Source of the DNA: Kangiellaceae bacterium
Lineage (GTDB): Bacteria; Pseudomonadota; Gammaproteobacteria; Enterobacterales; Kangiellaceae
Length of the DNA stretch: 64,000 nt
Assembly (NCBI GenBank): GCA_026196875.1
Contig: JAPHTP010000048.1
Location: forward strand, 1-64,000
Direction of reading: 5' to 3'
In this document: one piece after another, positions 17,434 to 27,429 of the stretch
Numbering within the stretch: the first letter of the stretch is position 1
How the letters are laid out: every line of letters begins with the position of its first letter
Notes under the pieces: generated by a model
The model's input: only the letters and a program-made list of their open reading frames with translations
Databases searched by the model: none
What the model was told of the DNA's origin: nothing
Program-made: the position numbers and the translations under genes

Positions 17434-17787
17434 ATGAGTTTATTTAGTCTTAACTGTGCTCCGTTTATAGTCTATTGTGTCATCTGCCTCTCGACTTTCG
17501 TCGAATTAATACTAGATATTGGCATCAACGACTTTATTCTTATATTGCACTGCAAAATAGAGTGAAGTAATTGCGGTGTAATACTATGTAATACTTTTGG
17601 GAGTGCGATTGCTATATGCTAACGCGAATTAGAGGAAGCTATATGATTTTTATAGTTTATAGCAAATAACCGATAGACAATGAATGATAATACATTAAGG
17701 TGTATTAACGAATTAACCATCGAATATACAATAACAATTTAATCACACATGTCCCTTAGTAACTCAAAAGATTCGGGAGAAGAAATA
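17434..17787. other. Intergenic upstream of the first small DPTILVDDN protein
   Basis: This stretch of 354 bases has no convincing ORF. It is AT-rich toward the 3' end and should hold a promoter for 17788. An in-frame ATG at 17749 has no Shine-Dalgarno and was not used. Confidence 0.5.
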
Positions 17788-18126
17788 ATGACAGATCGGT
17801 ATTTAGTAGTTACAGGTTTTTCTAAACTTGATAACTCTCTTAACGTTAATCCATTGACGTTAAGAGCTAACAGAGGAGATAATATTTATTTACTAACTCC
17901 AGAGTGGCCTTCGAGTTCAAGCTTGGAAGGTAGCTGGAGTTTAGAATTTGCCGATAATCCTTTGATTCCTCCTCCTGACGAGGATATGTTAAAACCAGGA
18001 GTCCTATTGCTGATAGGCAGCATTGGAGCTAAAACTCCTAACGGCTCTTATTCTTATACTCTTAAAATAACCATTAATAAAACAACTTATCAAGAAGATC
18101 CAACTATTCTTGTAGATGATAATTGA
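17788..18126 (+). CDS. Small beta-rich protein, paralogue A, ending DPTILVDDN
   Basis: This is a 112-residue acidic protein of unknown family. ATG 17788 is chosen for the GGGAGA eight bases upstream. It has no signal peptide or membrane segment. Alternating hydrophobic and polar residues (YSYTLKITINKTTYQ) suggest an Ig-like beta sandwich. It ends in the same nine residues, DPTILVDDN, as the gene at 18407, and both share a TPEWP or VTWPDSP strand, a GSWSLEF or GVFTFT strand and the ITIN strand. Its place between the FHA regulator and the Ser/Thr kinase suggests a role in that system, for example as a substrate. This is inference. Confidence 0.75.
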   Translation: MTDRYLVVTGFSKLDNSLNVNPLTLRANRGDNIYLLTPEWPSSSSLEGSWSLEFADNPLIPPPDEDMLKPGVLLLIGSIGAKTPNGSYSYTLKITINKTTYQEDPTILVDDN

Positions 18127-18406
18127 TACTTATTTATGATACTCACAACATAAATGTATGCATGCTCAGAACGATTAATACAAATTGATGATAGTTAGTA
18201 TTCACTTTAATGTTCAATACTAATTAATCTTTACTTACCAAATTTGGTGATGATTTTGATATGACAAATCACAGCCACTTTGATAAAAATGGAACAATGA
18301 AAACTTGGTAAAAATGTATTATTCAGAATATGAATTCTACTGCTCAACCTTAAATAATTAGACACAAAATTTAGTATTGAAACACAGTGATAATGAGGAA
18401 AATAAG

Positions 18407-18775
18407 ATGACAAACCACACCTTGAACGTTTCTCTCAGCTCTTTAGAGGAAGGAACAATACCATCAGTATCACCTGATACTCTAGACGTGAGTGACAGTG
18501 ATACTGTAACAGTTAGTGTTACTTGGCCAGATAGCCCGACTAATGATGTCTCTGGCGTATTTACTTTTACCAACAACTCACAAGATCCATTCAATGATGT
18601 AACAAATGGTACTACAAGTTTTACGGGAACCCGGCCCAACGCTCAAAGCGCGGCAACTTCAACGCTAAATGTTATGAACGATGCAACTGCAGCAAGTGAT
18701 ACCTACGATATCACAATAACTATTAATGGTATCTCATATACCAAGGATCCAACAATTTTGGTCGACGATAATTAG
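18407..18775 (+). CDS. Small beta-rich protein, paralogue B, ending DPTILVDDN
   Basis: This is a 122-residue acidic Thr/Ser-rich protein. ATG 18407 follows GAGGA at 18395-18399. It aligns with the protein at 17788, with the strongest match at the end (DITITINGISYTKDPTILVDDN in two parts, the last nine residues identical). The many threonines and serines would suit phosphorylation and FHA recognition, since a Ser/Thr kinase gene lies convergently 128 bases downstream. It has no signal peptide, and the family is not recognised. Confidence 0.75.
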   Translation: MTNHTLNVSLSSLEEGTIPSVSPDTLDVSDSDTVTVSVTWPDSPTNDVSGVFTFTNNSQDPFNDVTNGTTSFTGTRPNAQSAATSTLNVMNDATAASDTYDITITINGISYTKDPTILVDDN

Positions 18776-18903
18776 AATAATCGTCATGAGATCTGATACA
18801 GGAACAATTAGAAATGTATTAGATCTCAAAAAGTTCACTTAGTAAATTAGACGAATTTGTTTAGGCCTAAACGCCCACATTAGATATATGATCGCTTACG
18901 TCA

Positions 18904-21768
18904 TTATTTGTGAACTTCTACCAATGCATTGTAGCGCTGACTTTTTCTACTTTTATAAAGCAAAGGAGTGCTTTTAATTTCGTCCAGAGGATAGCTTTTA
19001 TCTAGTGCTGCTTCCAAATAATCTATAGCCTTTTCAATTTGTCCTAGCTCATCATAAGCAATAGCTAGAATATAATTTTCTAGCCCATCAAGTGAATGTT
19101 TATTAATATGTCTTGAGAGTTCTAAGGCTTTATCCTTTTTATTGAGGTTTACCAAGTAGTATATAAGATGCGTTTTTGCCAAGTTATCTTTCGGGTTAAG
19201 TTCAATTGCCTGCTGAGCTAGTTCCATGGCTTTTTCGTACATATCAATATTTTTTTCATTGCCCGAAAGTTTGTATGCATCAGCGAGATTACCCCACGTT
19301 ATGTAGTTGGTTTCCTTTATTTCTAAAGACCTTTCGAAGGCGGCAACAGCATCGGAGTAATCTTTTAGATAAAAGTGCATTGTCCCTAGATTTGCATAAG
19401 CTTGATAAGACGGTCTCAAATTTATCGCTCTTAGTGTATATTCAATGGCTTCGTCTATGTTTCCCAAAGAGTAATATGCCGCAGCCACGTTACGATACCC
19501 ATAATCATTATTGGGGCTTATTGATATAAGCCGCTCAAAAGACTCAACTGCTTTTAAATAATCGCCATTTCTAAAATGAAAGATACCTGTTGAGGAGATT
19601 ACCCTCCAATTATTGGGAGACTTGTGGTTAACTTCTCTATATATCGATTCTGCTTTCTTCTTATCTCCTAATTTGGCATAAGCCTTGGCCATACCTACAT
19701 AAGAGTTAATTTGCATAGGCACTTTCTGAATACTATCTCGATACATTTTGGCTGCTCGCTCATACTCTCCTTTCTGCATCAATAATTCAGCTGACAGAAA
19801 CCCAAAATTTGAGCTCTTTGGATTCAGTCGTTTTAAAAGAGAAATAGTCAAATCCATTTTATCCAACCAGGGTCTTTCAAATGTCCTCAAGTAGTTTCTA
19901 AGTTGCGCTTCGGCTAATCCGACATACGCATTTTCAAACTTATCGTCTAGCTCCACTGCTTTCTCAAATGCTTGAATAGCCCTATCGATATTTCCATCCA
20001 AGTCATATCGATAAAGATGACCTTTGCCTTCAATATAGAACTTATATGCTCCATCCATATGAGGTCTTCTTTTACTGAATTTTTCGGATAAACGCTTTGA
20101 AATATTCCAATTGAGTAATTTCGAAACTTCATACCTTATGGAAGCATGTCCCAAAAAAAGCTTATCAGCATTGATGGTAAGCTCAGATGTCTTTAACTGC
20201 CGTCCATCACTAGCATTAATCAAATTTAACACCACACTTCGCGTTGACCCCATGTGCTGAATACTGCCACTAACAACAAGATCCACGCCAAACTTATCAC
20301 TAACAGCCCTAACACTTACTTCCTTCATGCGACGAATTTCGCTAGAAGGAATCACCCAAGTTGTACCATCTCCCTGCTCTAATCCAGCCGCAGCTAAATC
20401 GCTGCTTAACGTAGTTATCAAACCATCGCTAAATAGCTGAAGGACCGGATCACCACTAATATTGTCTAAAGGCAAAACCGCAATCTTTTTTGCTTCTGCA
20501 ACTTGCCTTTCCACCAGTTCTTGAGTTGTTGGCGGAAATACAATCTCCTTAACGCTCCAACCTACCGCCACCATAAACGGCAACACAATCGCCGCTTTAC
20601 TCAACCAATGCCTCTGTTGCCACCAGTTCTTCGGTTGAGTTAACTCGCCATAAATTGTTTTTAGGGTTTCACTAAGCTCTTCTGAGGTCTGCCAGCGTTC
20701 CTCTTTCATCGGTGCCAACATTTTATCTACTAACTCGACCATCTCGTTTGATAACTGAGGACAAAGTTCTTTTAAAGGACGGTAAGTTCGATTCTCAAGC
20801 TGCTCTTTTAAGTTATTTAAATTGTCAGCTTCAAAAGGCCGCGAACCAGTCAACATTTCGTACAACAAAATGCCAAATGAAAAAATATCCGCTCTTTGAT
20901 CTAAAGCTTCACCTCGCGCTTGTTCTGGTGCCATATATTTTGGCGTGCCACTCAATCCAGTAACACGAGTAACATCTCCGACTGAAGGCTCGCCAGACTC
21001 CTCGGAAGTCTTTGATGCCTTGTTGCTTTGTCTTAATAATTCAGCGATACCGAAGTCGAGTATTTTTATTCGCCCCTCTTTATTCAGCATTATATTCTGC
21101 GGCTTAATATCGCGGTGAATAATGCCATTTTGATGTGCACAAGCGAGCCCTTCAACTATTTGACAGGCATAATCTAACGCCTGATAAACCGGCAACCCTT
21201 CTTTAGGGATCACTTGGTTTAGGGTTTGCCCATCCACCCACTCCATTACAATAAAGTTACTATTTTGACCACGAGCAATATCATAAATAGTCACAATGTT
21301 TGGATGATTTAGTTTGCAAGCAAAGCGCGCTTCATCAAGTAAGGTCTGGCTGTTAGCAGCCGCTTGAGAGTAGAACAATTTTAATGCGACAAAGCGTTCA
21401 AGCTTCAGGTCCTGCGCCTTATAAATTGCTCCCATCCCTCCTTTACCTAGTACATCAAAAATCTTGAAATGTGCCATCGGATCCGTGGCTGATTGGCTAG
21501 GAGCTTGCGCGGTATCTCCTTCAGGCATAATAGTCGCGTCATCATCGCTGATAGCAAAACTCGCCGGGGCAATTGTCTCATTCTCATTACCAACTTGATT
21601 GCTCTGTTGGGAATCCGCTGAACTATTCGTGCTATTAGGAGCCCTGGGGCAGTACGTGATAGTCATGCCTTCTTTGGCATATATAAATCCACATAACTCA
21701 CAAATGGCTGTATTGGCCGGATTCATATGCCGGCAATTGGGGCATGCTTGCTGGTTATTGTTGTTCAT
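18904..21768 (-). CDS. Membrane Ser/Thr protein kinase with zinc ribbon, TolB-like region and TPR repeats
   Basis: The 954-residue protein has a zinc ribbon (C9, C12, C23, C26), a linker, and a full PknB-type kinase domain (about 102-370): GKGGMGAIYKAQD loop, K130, E146, HRDIKPQN with D220, DFG D238, GTPKYMAPEQARG. One membrane helix follows at about 390-412, then a TolB-like/adenylate-cyclase-associated region (KIAVLPLDNISGD near 430) and about eleven TPR motifs to the end. All catalytic residues are present, so it should be active, with the TPR part outside the cytoplasm if the single helix crosses the membrane. Phosphothreonine readers (FHA) flank it on both sides. Confidence 0.95.
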   Translation of the reverse strand: MNNNNQQACPNCRHMNPANTAICELCGFIYAKEGMTITYCPRAPNSTNSSADSQQSNQVGNENETIAPASFAISDDDATIMPEGDTAQAPSQSATDPMAHFKIFDVLGKGGMGAIYKAQDLKLERFVALKLFYSQAAANSQTLLDEARFACKLNHPNIVTIYDIARGQNSNFIVMEWVDGQTLNQVIPKEGLPVYQALDYACQIVEGLACAHQNGIIHRDIKPQNIMLNKEGRIKILDFGIAELLRQSNKASKTSEESGEPSVGDVTRVTGLSGTPKYMAPEQARGEALDQRADIFSFGILLYEMLTGSRPFEADNLNNLKEQLENRTYRPLKELCPQLSNEMVELVDKMLAPMKEERWQTSEELSETLKTIYGELTQPKNWWQQRHWLSKAAIVLPFMVAVGWSVKEIVFPPTTQELVERQVAEAKKIAVLPLDNISGDPVLQLFSDGLITTLSSDLAAAGLEQGDGTTWVIPSSEIRRMKEVSVRAVSDKFGVDLVVSGSIQHMGSTRSVVLNLINASDGRQLKTSELTINADKLFLGHASIRYEVSKLLNWNISKRLSEKFSKRRPHMDGAYKFYIEGKGHLYRYDLDGNIDRAIQAFEKAVELDDKFENAYVGLAEAQLRNYLRTFERPWLDKMDLTISLLKRLNPKSSNFGFLSAELLMQKGEYERAAKMYRDSIQKVPMQINSYVGMAKAYAKLGDKKKAESIYREVNHKSPNNWRVISSTGIFHFRNGDYLKAVESFERLISISPNNDYGYRNVAAAYYSLGNIDEAIEYTLRAINLRPSYQAYANLGTMHFYLKDYSDAVAAFERSLEIKETNYITWGNLADAYKLSGNEKNIDMYEKAMELAQQAIELNPKDNLAKTHLIYYLVNLNKKDKALELSRHINKHSLDGLENYILAIAYDELGQIEKAIDYLEAALDKSYPLDEIKSTPLLYKSRKSQRYNALVEVHK

Positions 21769-22002
21769 CTGTCAGCCTGAAGTAGCAAATTTAGGTCGAG
21801 TTATGCCGCAGAAGAGTCCATTCCTTGAAGGGCTACTTTAAAAAACACCAAATTTTTAACACAGTAGCTCTTAGAATGGCAAGTTGTAGGTGGAATTCAT
21901 TCGCATGCAATATATTGAATTTCTAAAATAACTGTTCGAATTAACTCAAACCTACGGGAATGATTGATTCAGTAAATAGAGTGCAGCGGCCTAAGATCTC
22001 CA

Positions 22003-23541
22003 TTAATAACTCCCAGCTACCACTACCCGATTACGCCCAGTAGTTTTTGCATGGTACAAGGCTTTGTCCGCATCTTCGATAATAGCCAACGGCTGACTGA
22101 GATACTTTTCGTTAAAACAGGCCACACCAATACTTGCAGTAACAGGTATGACTTGACCTCCCTTTTCAATTTTTTCTTTCTCTATTTCATCACGGATACG
22201 TTCAGCGAAAAGCTTGGCCCCCTCAATTTCAGTTTCACCCAAAATTACAATAAATTCTTCGCCACCAATTCTGCCAGCAATATCAGTATCCCTTAGACGT
22301 TGCCTCAACAAATAAGAAAGCGTTTGTAAAACTAAATCACCGGCACTGTGCCCATAAGTATCATTAACCTGCTTAAACCGGTCCAAGTCGATCATTAAAA
22401 TGCTAAATGGTCTATGATAGCGTTTAGCACGATCCAACTCTTGCTCTAACCTTTCATCGATATATTTGCGGGTGTATAGATGGGTCAAATCATCGGTAAT
22501 CGCTCGCTTATACAATTGAGCATTCACCAAAGCAATCGCAGTATGCGCCGCAAATGTTTCCATGAAAGGAATTTGACGCTCCTCAAAACAGTAAGATTCA
22601 CTCGTACTATCAAGATATATAACCCCTAAAACCTCATCAAATTGAATAAGCGGTATAACAACAATGCTTCTTGTGCCGGAAGCAGCTACACTCTGTACTT
22701 GTGACAGTAAAAAATCGCTTTGCACATCATTAAAAATAAGAATTTTTGTTTCTTCATAGCACTGTTCGATTAAGGTATTACTATATGCGTTATTTGATCT
22801 AGGTTCTGGTTGCTTAAAGTCCAAAACCGGATCCGTGTCTTTGAAGTTTCTTTTCGCTACTAAGCCCCAAATATGCTTATTGTTATCGTGCAAAACGATA
22901 AAGCCTCGATCAGCAGACAGTACTTTGCTGATCAAATTCAGTGCATTTTTTGCCAGTTCAGCGATAGTATTACTGCGATTTAAAATGTGGCTGATTGAAT
23001 TTAAGATCCGTTGCTCTTTCAGCTGCTCCTGCTGTTTAGCACTGAAACTATAGAGTTCTTTGGTTAGCGAATCATCTAGATCTGTTAGTGAGCTTTCCGC
23101 ACCAATATGTGACTTTAAACGCTGAATAATTTTCGCTTTAAATGCGATTAGATCTGGTGCCAGCTCTTCCGAGATCTGCTGAGAATTGGAGAAAAAACAA
23201 GTCTGCAACATCTCCTGCTTTTCTTCTTCACTACGAACTTCGTACCAAAGACTCATATTACCGAGGCGGATCTCTCCACTTTCAAACAGAGGTTTACCAT
23301 GCTCTGCACTTAGTGACTCATCATTAACCAAAGTTCCAAATGTAGAATTTAGATCTTTAATGTAGAGCACATTATCTTGCCATTTGAGTTCCGCATGAAT
23401 TCGAGAAACGCTAGGGTGAGTAATTATAATATCTGCCGTTGGAGAACGGCCAATGAGTAATTTGTTATCACTTGGAGGCAAACTTTGAGAACGAGCTAGA
23501 TTGTTTTCATCAACCCACGTTAGATAGAAAAACTGTAACAT
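22003..23541 (-). CDS. FHA-GAF-GGDEF diguanylate cyclase
   Basis: The 512-residue soluble protein has an FHA domain (G31-R32, SVSRIHA 44-50, NSTFGT 65-70), a coiled linker, a GAF domain (about 185-335; ADRGFIVLHD, GTRSIVVIPL) and a GGDEF domain (about 345-510) with active motif GGEEF. RDTD five residues before it is a probable I-site. It should make cyclic di-GMP under control of a phosphothreonine partner and a GAF ligand. It lies upstream of the Ser/Thr kinase on the same strand with a 234-base gap, so kinase signalling may feed into cyclic di-GMP. Confidence 0.94.
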   Translation of the reverse strand: MLQFFYLTWVDENNLARSQSLPPSDNKLLIGRSPTADIIITHPSVSRIHAELKWQDNVLYIKDLNSTFGTLVNDESLSAEHGKPLFESGEIRLGNMSLWYEVRSEEEKQEMLQTCFFSNSQQISEELAPDLIAFKAKIIQRLKSHIGAESSLTDLDDSLTKELYSFSAKQQEQLKEQRILNSISHILNRSNTIAELAKNALNLISKVLSADRGFIVLHDNNKHIWGLVAKRNFKDTDPVLDFKQPEPRSNNAYSNTLIEQCYEETKILIFNDVQSDFLLSQVQSVAASGTRSIVVIPLIQFDEVLGVIYLDSTSESYCFEERQIPFMETFAAHTAIALVNAQLYKRAITDDLTHLYTRKYIDERLEQELDRAKRYHRPFSILMIDLDRFKQVNDTYGHSAGDLVLQTLSYLLRQRLRDTDIAGRIGGEEFIVILGETEIEGAKLFAERIRDEIEKEKIEKGGQVIPVTASIGVACFNEKYLSQPLAIIEDADKALYHAKTTGRNRVVVAGSY

Positions 23542-24184
23542 GCTTTTGTCAGGATTCTCTTTGATAAATTATTTCGCTACTAATTGGTTTTTTATAATAG
23601 GTATAACCGTCCAACCTTGTAATCTTCTATTTATCAAACCTTCAATTTCGTTAAAGATTCGTTAAGATTATACATATCCTGTTTATCTCAACCAACAAAT
23701 ATCCATTATTCGTCCTGAAATGGTTATATATGCATAATTATTACTTTGTTGAGATTTTTTAATTCTAGCTCAATTATGCGACTTCGTAGTTTTCTAATCA
23801 CCAAGGTGAAACCAGAGGTGTACAGTTCGAATCGATTAACAAGATCTTTGAAACTGTTGACTGCACTGTCTCTTTTCTGAAGAAGTACTTTTTCAAAACC
23901 ATTAAAGAGCTTAAATCAGATGCTCCAACTTTGTACTGAATGCGACTATAACCGAAAAACGCAAACAATTTGGCTATTTTTTTCTGTTCATTATCGAGCA
24001 GAAATGCTGATGCTTTATGCAACTCCACTTTATATTGACCTCTGTAAAAGAGATAGTCAGGCGGTTTTGATCAAAGATGGGTTTAGAATCGGCCTTCAAA
24101 AGCAGAGAATTTGTAGCGGAAAAGGTCAGCAATATAAAAAAGAGAGGCGATCAATCCGTTATAGAGACGTTCGAGGTTGGCAAT
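23542..24184. other. Intergenic with possible decayed minus-strand ORF
   Basis: The part next to 23541 should carry the promoter of the FHA-GAF-GGDEF gene. Further on, minus-strand frames give a protein-like stretch in pieces: LLTFSATNSLLLKADSKP (signal-peptide-like), then YKVELHKASAFLLDNEQ and KYFFRKETVQSTVSK, ending at 23798. At least two frame changes are needed to join them, so a dead gene or chance are both possible. No family was recognised. The plus-strand frame 23920-24186 is no more convincing. Confidence 0.3.
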
Positions 24185-24214
24185 AAAAAACCGGTTGCTT
24201 TCACAACCGGCTTT
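24185..24214 (-). terminator. Intrinsic terminator of the surface-protein gene
   Basis: On the minus strand CCGGTTG and CAACCGG pair around TGAAAG and are followed by six Ts, 30 bases past the stop codon at 24244. It is a classic rho-independent terminator. Confidence 0.9.
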
Positions 24215-24243
24215 TAGCTTCAAAGAAAATGTAGATTACATTG

Positions 24244-27200
24244 CTACTTTTTCGATTGACGTCTACGTGAAGCAGCTAGTATTGGTAACAATAACAATCC
24301 CGTTAAGCCTGCACTGCCACCACCACTATCAGGTTTTTGCTCAACAGTAATAGTAACGCTACCTTGCGCGGTTCCGTCACGAGAATCTTTTACCGTATAG
24401 GTAAATGATTCTGTGCCGTGAAACCCAGCTGCTGGAGTGTAAGAGACTTTGCCATCAGAAATTGACGCTTGCCCGCTACCACCGTAGTTAATTGCACCTA
24501 ATGTTAATGTATCACCATCATCTGCATCAGTATCATTTGCAATAACATCAAATATATTGGCGCTGCTATCTTGTTGTACGGTGAAGCTATCACTGTTAGC
24601 GACAGGAGCGGTATTAGGAATAACATACTCAGCAATTAGCTCTGCACCACTAAATGCCGCGTATGCTCCAGTCGTAATAAAATAAGCACCTTCCTGCACA
24701 TCAGTGATTTCACAAGTTTCGTCGTTACCTTCTTCTTCTGACCGACAGATCAGGTCGTCCGCAGTCGTTGGGATTTTGTTAAAACCTACATAAAGATCTA
24801 CGTCCCCATCACCGCCAGAAGTTTTAATAGTTACTTTGTCGACTCCACCAGGAACTTCAACATAATAGTCACCGTAATCGCCTTCCGCTCCTTCAATAGC
24901 CTTGGCAACATTTGGCGTCAGCTGTTCAGCTTTGTCTTTATCTGAAGAGGTTGTGAAGCTAAATACTTCTGACATAGTCTCGCCGCAAATATTTGCCGCT
25001 TTAACTCTCCAGTAAAGCTTAGTCGATTGAGGAAGTGCCTGTGATGGGCGATAACTTGTACCTGTAGCAACACTGCCGGTAGCGATAATATTCGAAAAGC
25101 TTTCATCAGTTGCAATTTCAATTGTATGCGCAGAAACATAACCCGAATCAGTCCAAGAAAGTGTTGTTGTGTAATCAACTTTTTCTGCACCATTCTCTGG
25201 AGTTGTTAACGTTGAAGTATGTTCTTTATCAACAACTTTAACACTAGCGCTAACTTCACGAGACTCTACACCGTCACTTGCACCTTGAATTTTGAAAGTG
25301 TAATCGCCCGCGGTAATTCCCTCGGCAATAGTCACAGTTGCGTTGGAAGAAGCACCTGCAGCGACAGGGTTCGCAGAGAATTCTCCGCTGATTTCATTGA
25401 CTAGTTCTGCGTAAGTTAAGTTAACCTCACCCTTGAACTCGTTAAAACCTGTCACTGTAACAGCCATAGGTTGTAATTGACCTGCACGGCACACTGCTTG
25501 AGAGCGATTGTCTGCACTCATGCTGAAGCCTGGATCGGTTGAACCGGTACCGGTACACCCCGGGAATTTAAAGCTAGAAACTTTAGTTTTCCATTGTGCC
25601 CCTTGACCACCATGCTCTGCCGTAAACCAGAAGGTACAGTTATCAATAGGATCAACTGACATATGGCTGTAATCACCATCACGCTCAGTTGCAATTGCGC
25701 CATCTGCTTCGTGTAAGGTGATTTCATCAGCAGACACTGTTCCAGCTGCATCTCCCATGCGGCGGCCGGTCAATTTTATGCTCGGGAACTGGTCAGGACC
25801 TGTAATCATATAAGCCAAAGCCATATTACCGTCACCATCCATCGCGGCGCCTGACATATAACGACTATTATTATCAGTTGAAGGCATAATTCCTTCCTGG
25901 TGCAACGCCCAACTACCGTTTGCTTTACGTAGTTCAAACCAACGTAATCCAGCGTTGTTGTCAGCTAGCTTGGTTACAAAACTTCCTGTGATCGACTCAT
26001 GACTATTAAAGTTCCGGTATTGAGGCTTAAAATTAACAACTTCCTTTAACGGGTCCAATGTTGACAAGGTTTGCCCGTCTTCAGGCTTTTGAGTTAAACA
26101 ACCGAAGCCATCCGGGCAAGTGAAATTGGAATCGAATTCATTGATTTCAATATTGATAGGGCCTTCTAACTTGCTGTTATCTGCATTCGCAAAATCTGGA
26201 GTAAACGTCCAGAGTTCAAGGAAATCTTTTTCGCCATTATTTGAACCAGAATTATGTAACTCATCGTCGCGGTGACGAATAAATAAACCTGGTGTTCCAT
26301 CTCCGGGCGGATTCAATCCATCGGCATCGATCGGTGTAATTGACTGAAACTGAAATCCAGCTAATGCGGGAACCGGTTTGCGTACCATAGCCGCGGCTTC
26401 ACCTGCTAACATTTTAGCGCGGTCTAGTGCATAAACAGCACCGCTACCTTCATTGGCGCTAACGAAGTAATTTCCACCCCAAACGCTGAATTTAGGGTAG
26501 TCAGGGAAAGATGGTGCTGCGAACTCATAGGCATGCCAACCTCCAGTTACTGGATCAGACGTTTTTGAAATATAGATACATAGCTTATTTGGCCCTTCTG
26601 AAGTAAATTCACTTAGTAGCCAGCGCTTTGCATACTCATCATAAATGATAATCGGATCGCCGGCGCCTTGTTGACAGTCGCCAGCTGAAGTGAGGCTGTC
26701 CATGTCAAAAGCGTTACCAACTTTTTCGCCAGTTGTCTTGTTAAATACCTGGACAGAAGAACCGCCGCCAGCATTGATAGAATGAATGTAATAAGTCTCG
26801 CCAACTTCTCCAGTTGGATCTGGAGGATTAACACCATTAAAGTCAAATCCGGTTACGTTCACACCTACTTGTAAATCAGCTTTGGTTTTATGGCTTGCAC
26901 GCTTCTGCCGTTCAATGAGTTTTGCTTCAGATTTCGTCACCTTGTTTACAGCCGGCAGGCGATTAATGTCATCACCAATGCGTCTGGGGTTTGCGACTTT
27001 AACCGCATCTCCTGGTCGCCACTCAATTACCGCGGGCAGTTTTCTAAGATCTCCATCAAAGCTACTCGGTGAAACATAGTCGACAAGTTGTGCGCCCTTA
27101 TAAACTTTGGTTTCTACTTTATCGTTGATTACCTGGCCTTTGTTAATACTTTGTATGATTGGTTTGGCAAAGCCTTTTTCTGCAGTGGCGGTTTGGATTC

Positions 27201-27324
27201 CGACAGTACATGTTGTGCCTAAACCTAATCCTAAAAGCGCTACTTTAACTTGCTTGCGCACTTGGTTATAGTTAAGTTTTCGACCGGAAAAATCGCCTAC
27301 CGATCCTATTTTTCTATCGTACAT
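24244..27324 (-). CDS. Large secreted surface protein with GlyGly-CTERM sorting signal
   Basis: The start is set at ATG 27324 because AGGAGGAGGT lies directly upstream, giving 1026 residues. Order of parts: signal peptide (about 25-48), a motif SFDGDLRKLPAVIEWRPGD at 88-106, a large N-terminal domain of about 450 residues of unknown fold (possibly a propeller), an Ig-like and a fibronectin-III-like domain (TLSWTDSGYV, LYWRVKAAN), a pre-peptidase C-terminal (PPC) domain (GDVDLYVGFN), a cadherin-like/VCBS domain (ANDTDADDGDTL), and GGGSAGLTGLLLLPILAASR plus basic residues. That tail is a GlyGly-CTERM signal, processed by rhombosortase in proteins exported by type II secretion. No catalytic site was recognised. 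Confidence 0.85.
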   Translation of the reverse strand: MYDRKIGSVGDFSGRKLNYNQVRKQVKVALLGLGLGTTCTVGIQTATAEKGFAKPIIQSINKGQVINDKVETKVYKGAQLVDYVSPSSFDGDLRKLPAVIEWRPGDAVKVANPRRIGDDINRLPAVNKVTKSEAKLIERQKRASHKTKADLQVGVNVTGFDFNGVNPPDPTGEVGETYYIHSINAGGGSSVQVFNKTTGEKVGNAFDMDSLTSAGDCQQGAGDPIIIYDEYAKRWLLSEFTSEGPNKLCIYISKTSDPVTGGWHAYEFAAPSFPDYPKFSVWGGNYFVSANEGSGAVYALDRAKMLAGEAAAMVRKPVPALAGFQFQSITPIDADGLNPPGDGTPGLFIRHRDDELHNSGSNNGEKDFLELWTFTPDFANADNSKLEGPINIEINEFDSNFTCPDGFGCLTQKPEDGQTLSTLDPLKEVVNFKPQYRNFNSHESITGSFVTKLADNNAGLRWFELRKANGSWALHQEGIMPSTDNNSRYMSGAAMDGDGNMALAYMITGPDQFPSIKLTGRRMGDAAGTVSADEITLHEADGAIATERDGDYSHMSVDPIDNCTFWFTAEHGGQGAQWKTKVSSFKFPGCTGTGSTDPGFSMSADNRSQAVCRAGQLQPMAVTVTGFNEFKGEVNLTYAELVNEISGEFSANPVAAGASSNATVTIAEGITAGDYTFKIQGASDGVESREVSASVKVVDKEHTSTLTTPENGAEKVDYTTTLSWTDSGYVSAHTIEIATDESFSNIIATGSVATGTSYRPSQALPQSTKLYWRVKAANICGETMSEVFSFTTSSDKDKAEQLTPNVAKAIEGAEGDYGDYYVEVPGGVDKVTIKTSGGDGDVDLYVGFNKIPTTADDLICRSEEEGNDETCEITDVQEGAYFITTGAYAAFSGAELIAEYVIPNTAPVANSDSFTVQQDSSANIFDVIANDTDADDGDTLTLGAINYGGSGQASISDGKVSYTPAAGFHGTESFTYTVKDSRDGTAQGSVTITVEQKPDSGGGSAGLTGLLLLPILAASRRRQSKK

Positions 27325-27429
27325 TAGTGTACCTCCTCCTAGCGATTGAAATATTGAGACCGAGCAAAATCCTGCCACTGCCTGGCCATCGTTGGGTTAA
27401 ATAGTGAATTTGAAAACTAGATAAGTATG

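Noticed and set aside
18261-18310. Mini-ORF ATGACAAATCACAGCC resembling the start of the gene at 18407
   Set aside because: Similarity covers only about 14 bases and stops after 15 codons, so it is too short to call a third copy of the small-protein family.
23920-24186. Plus-strand ORF of 88 codons
   Set aside because: It runs into the terminator of the neighbouring gene, has no ribosome-binding site and has no family features.
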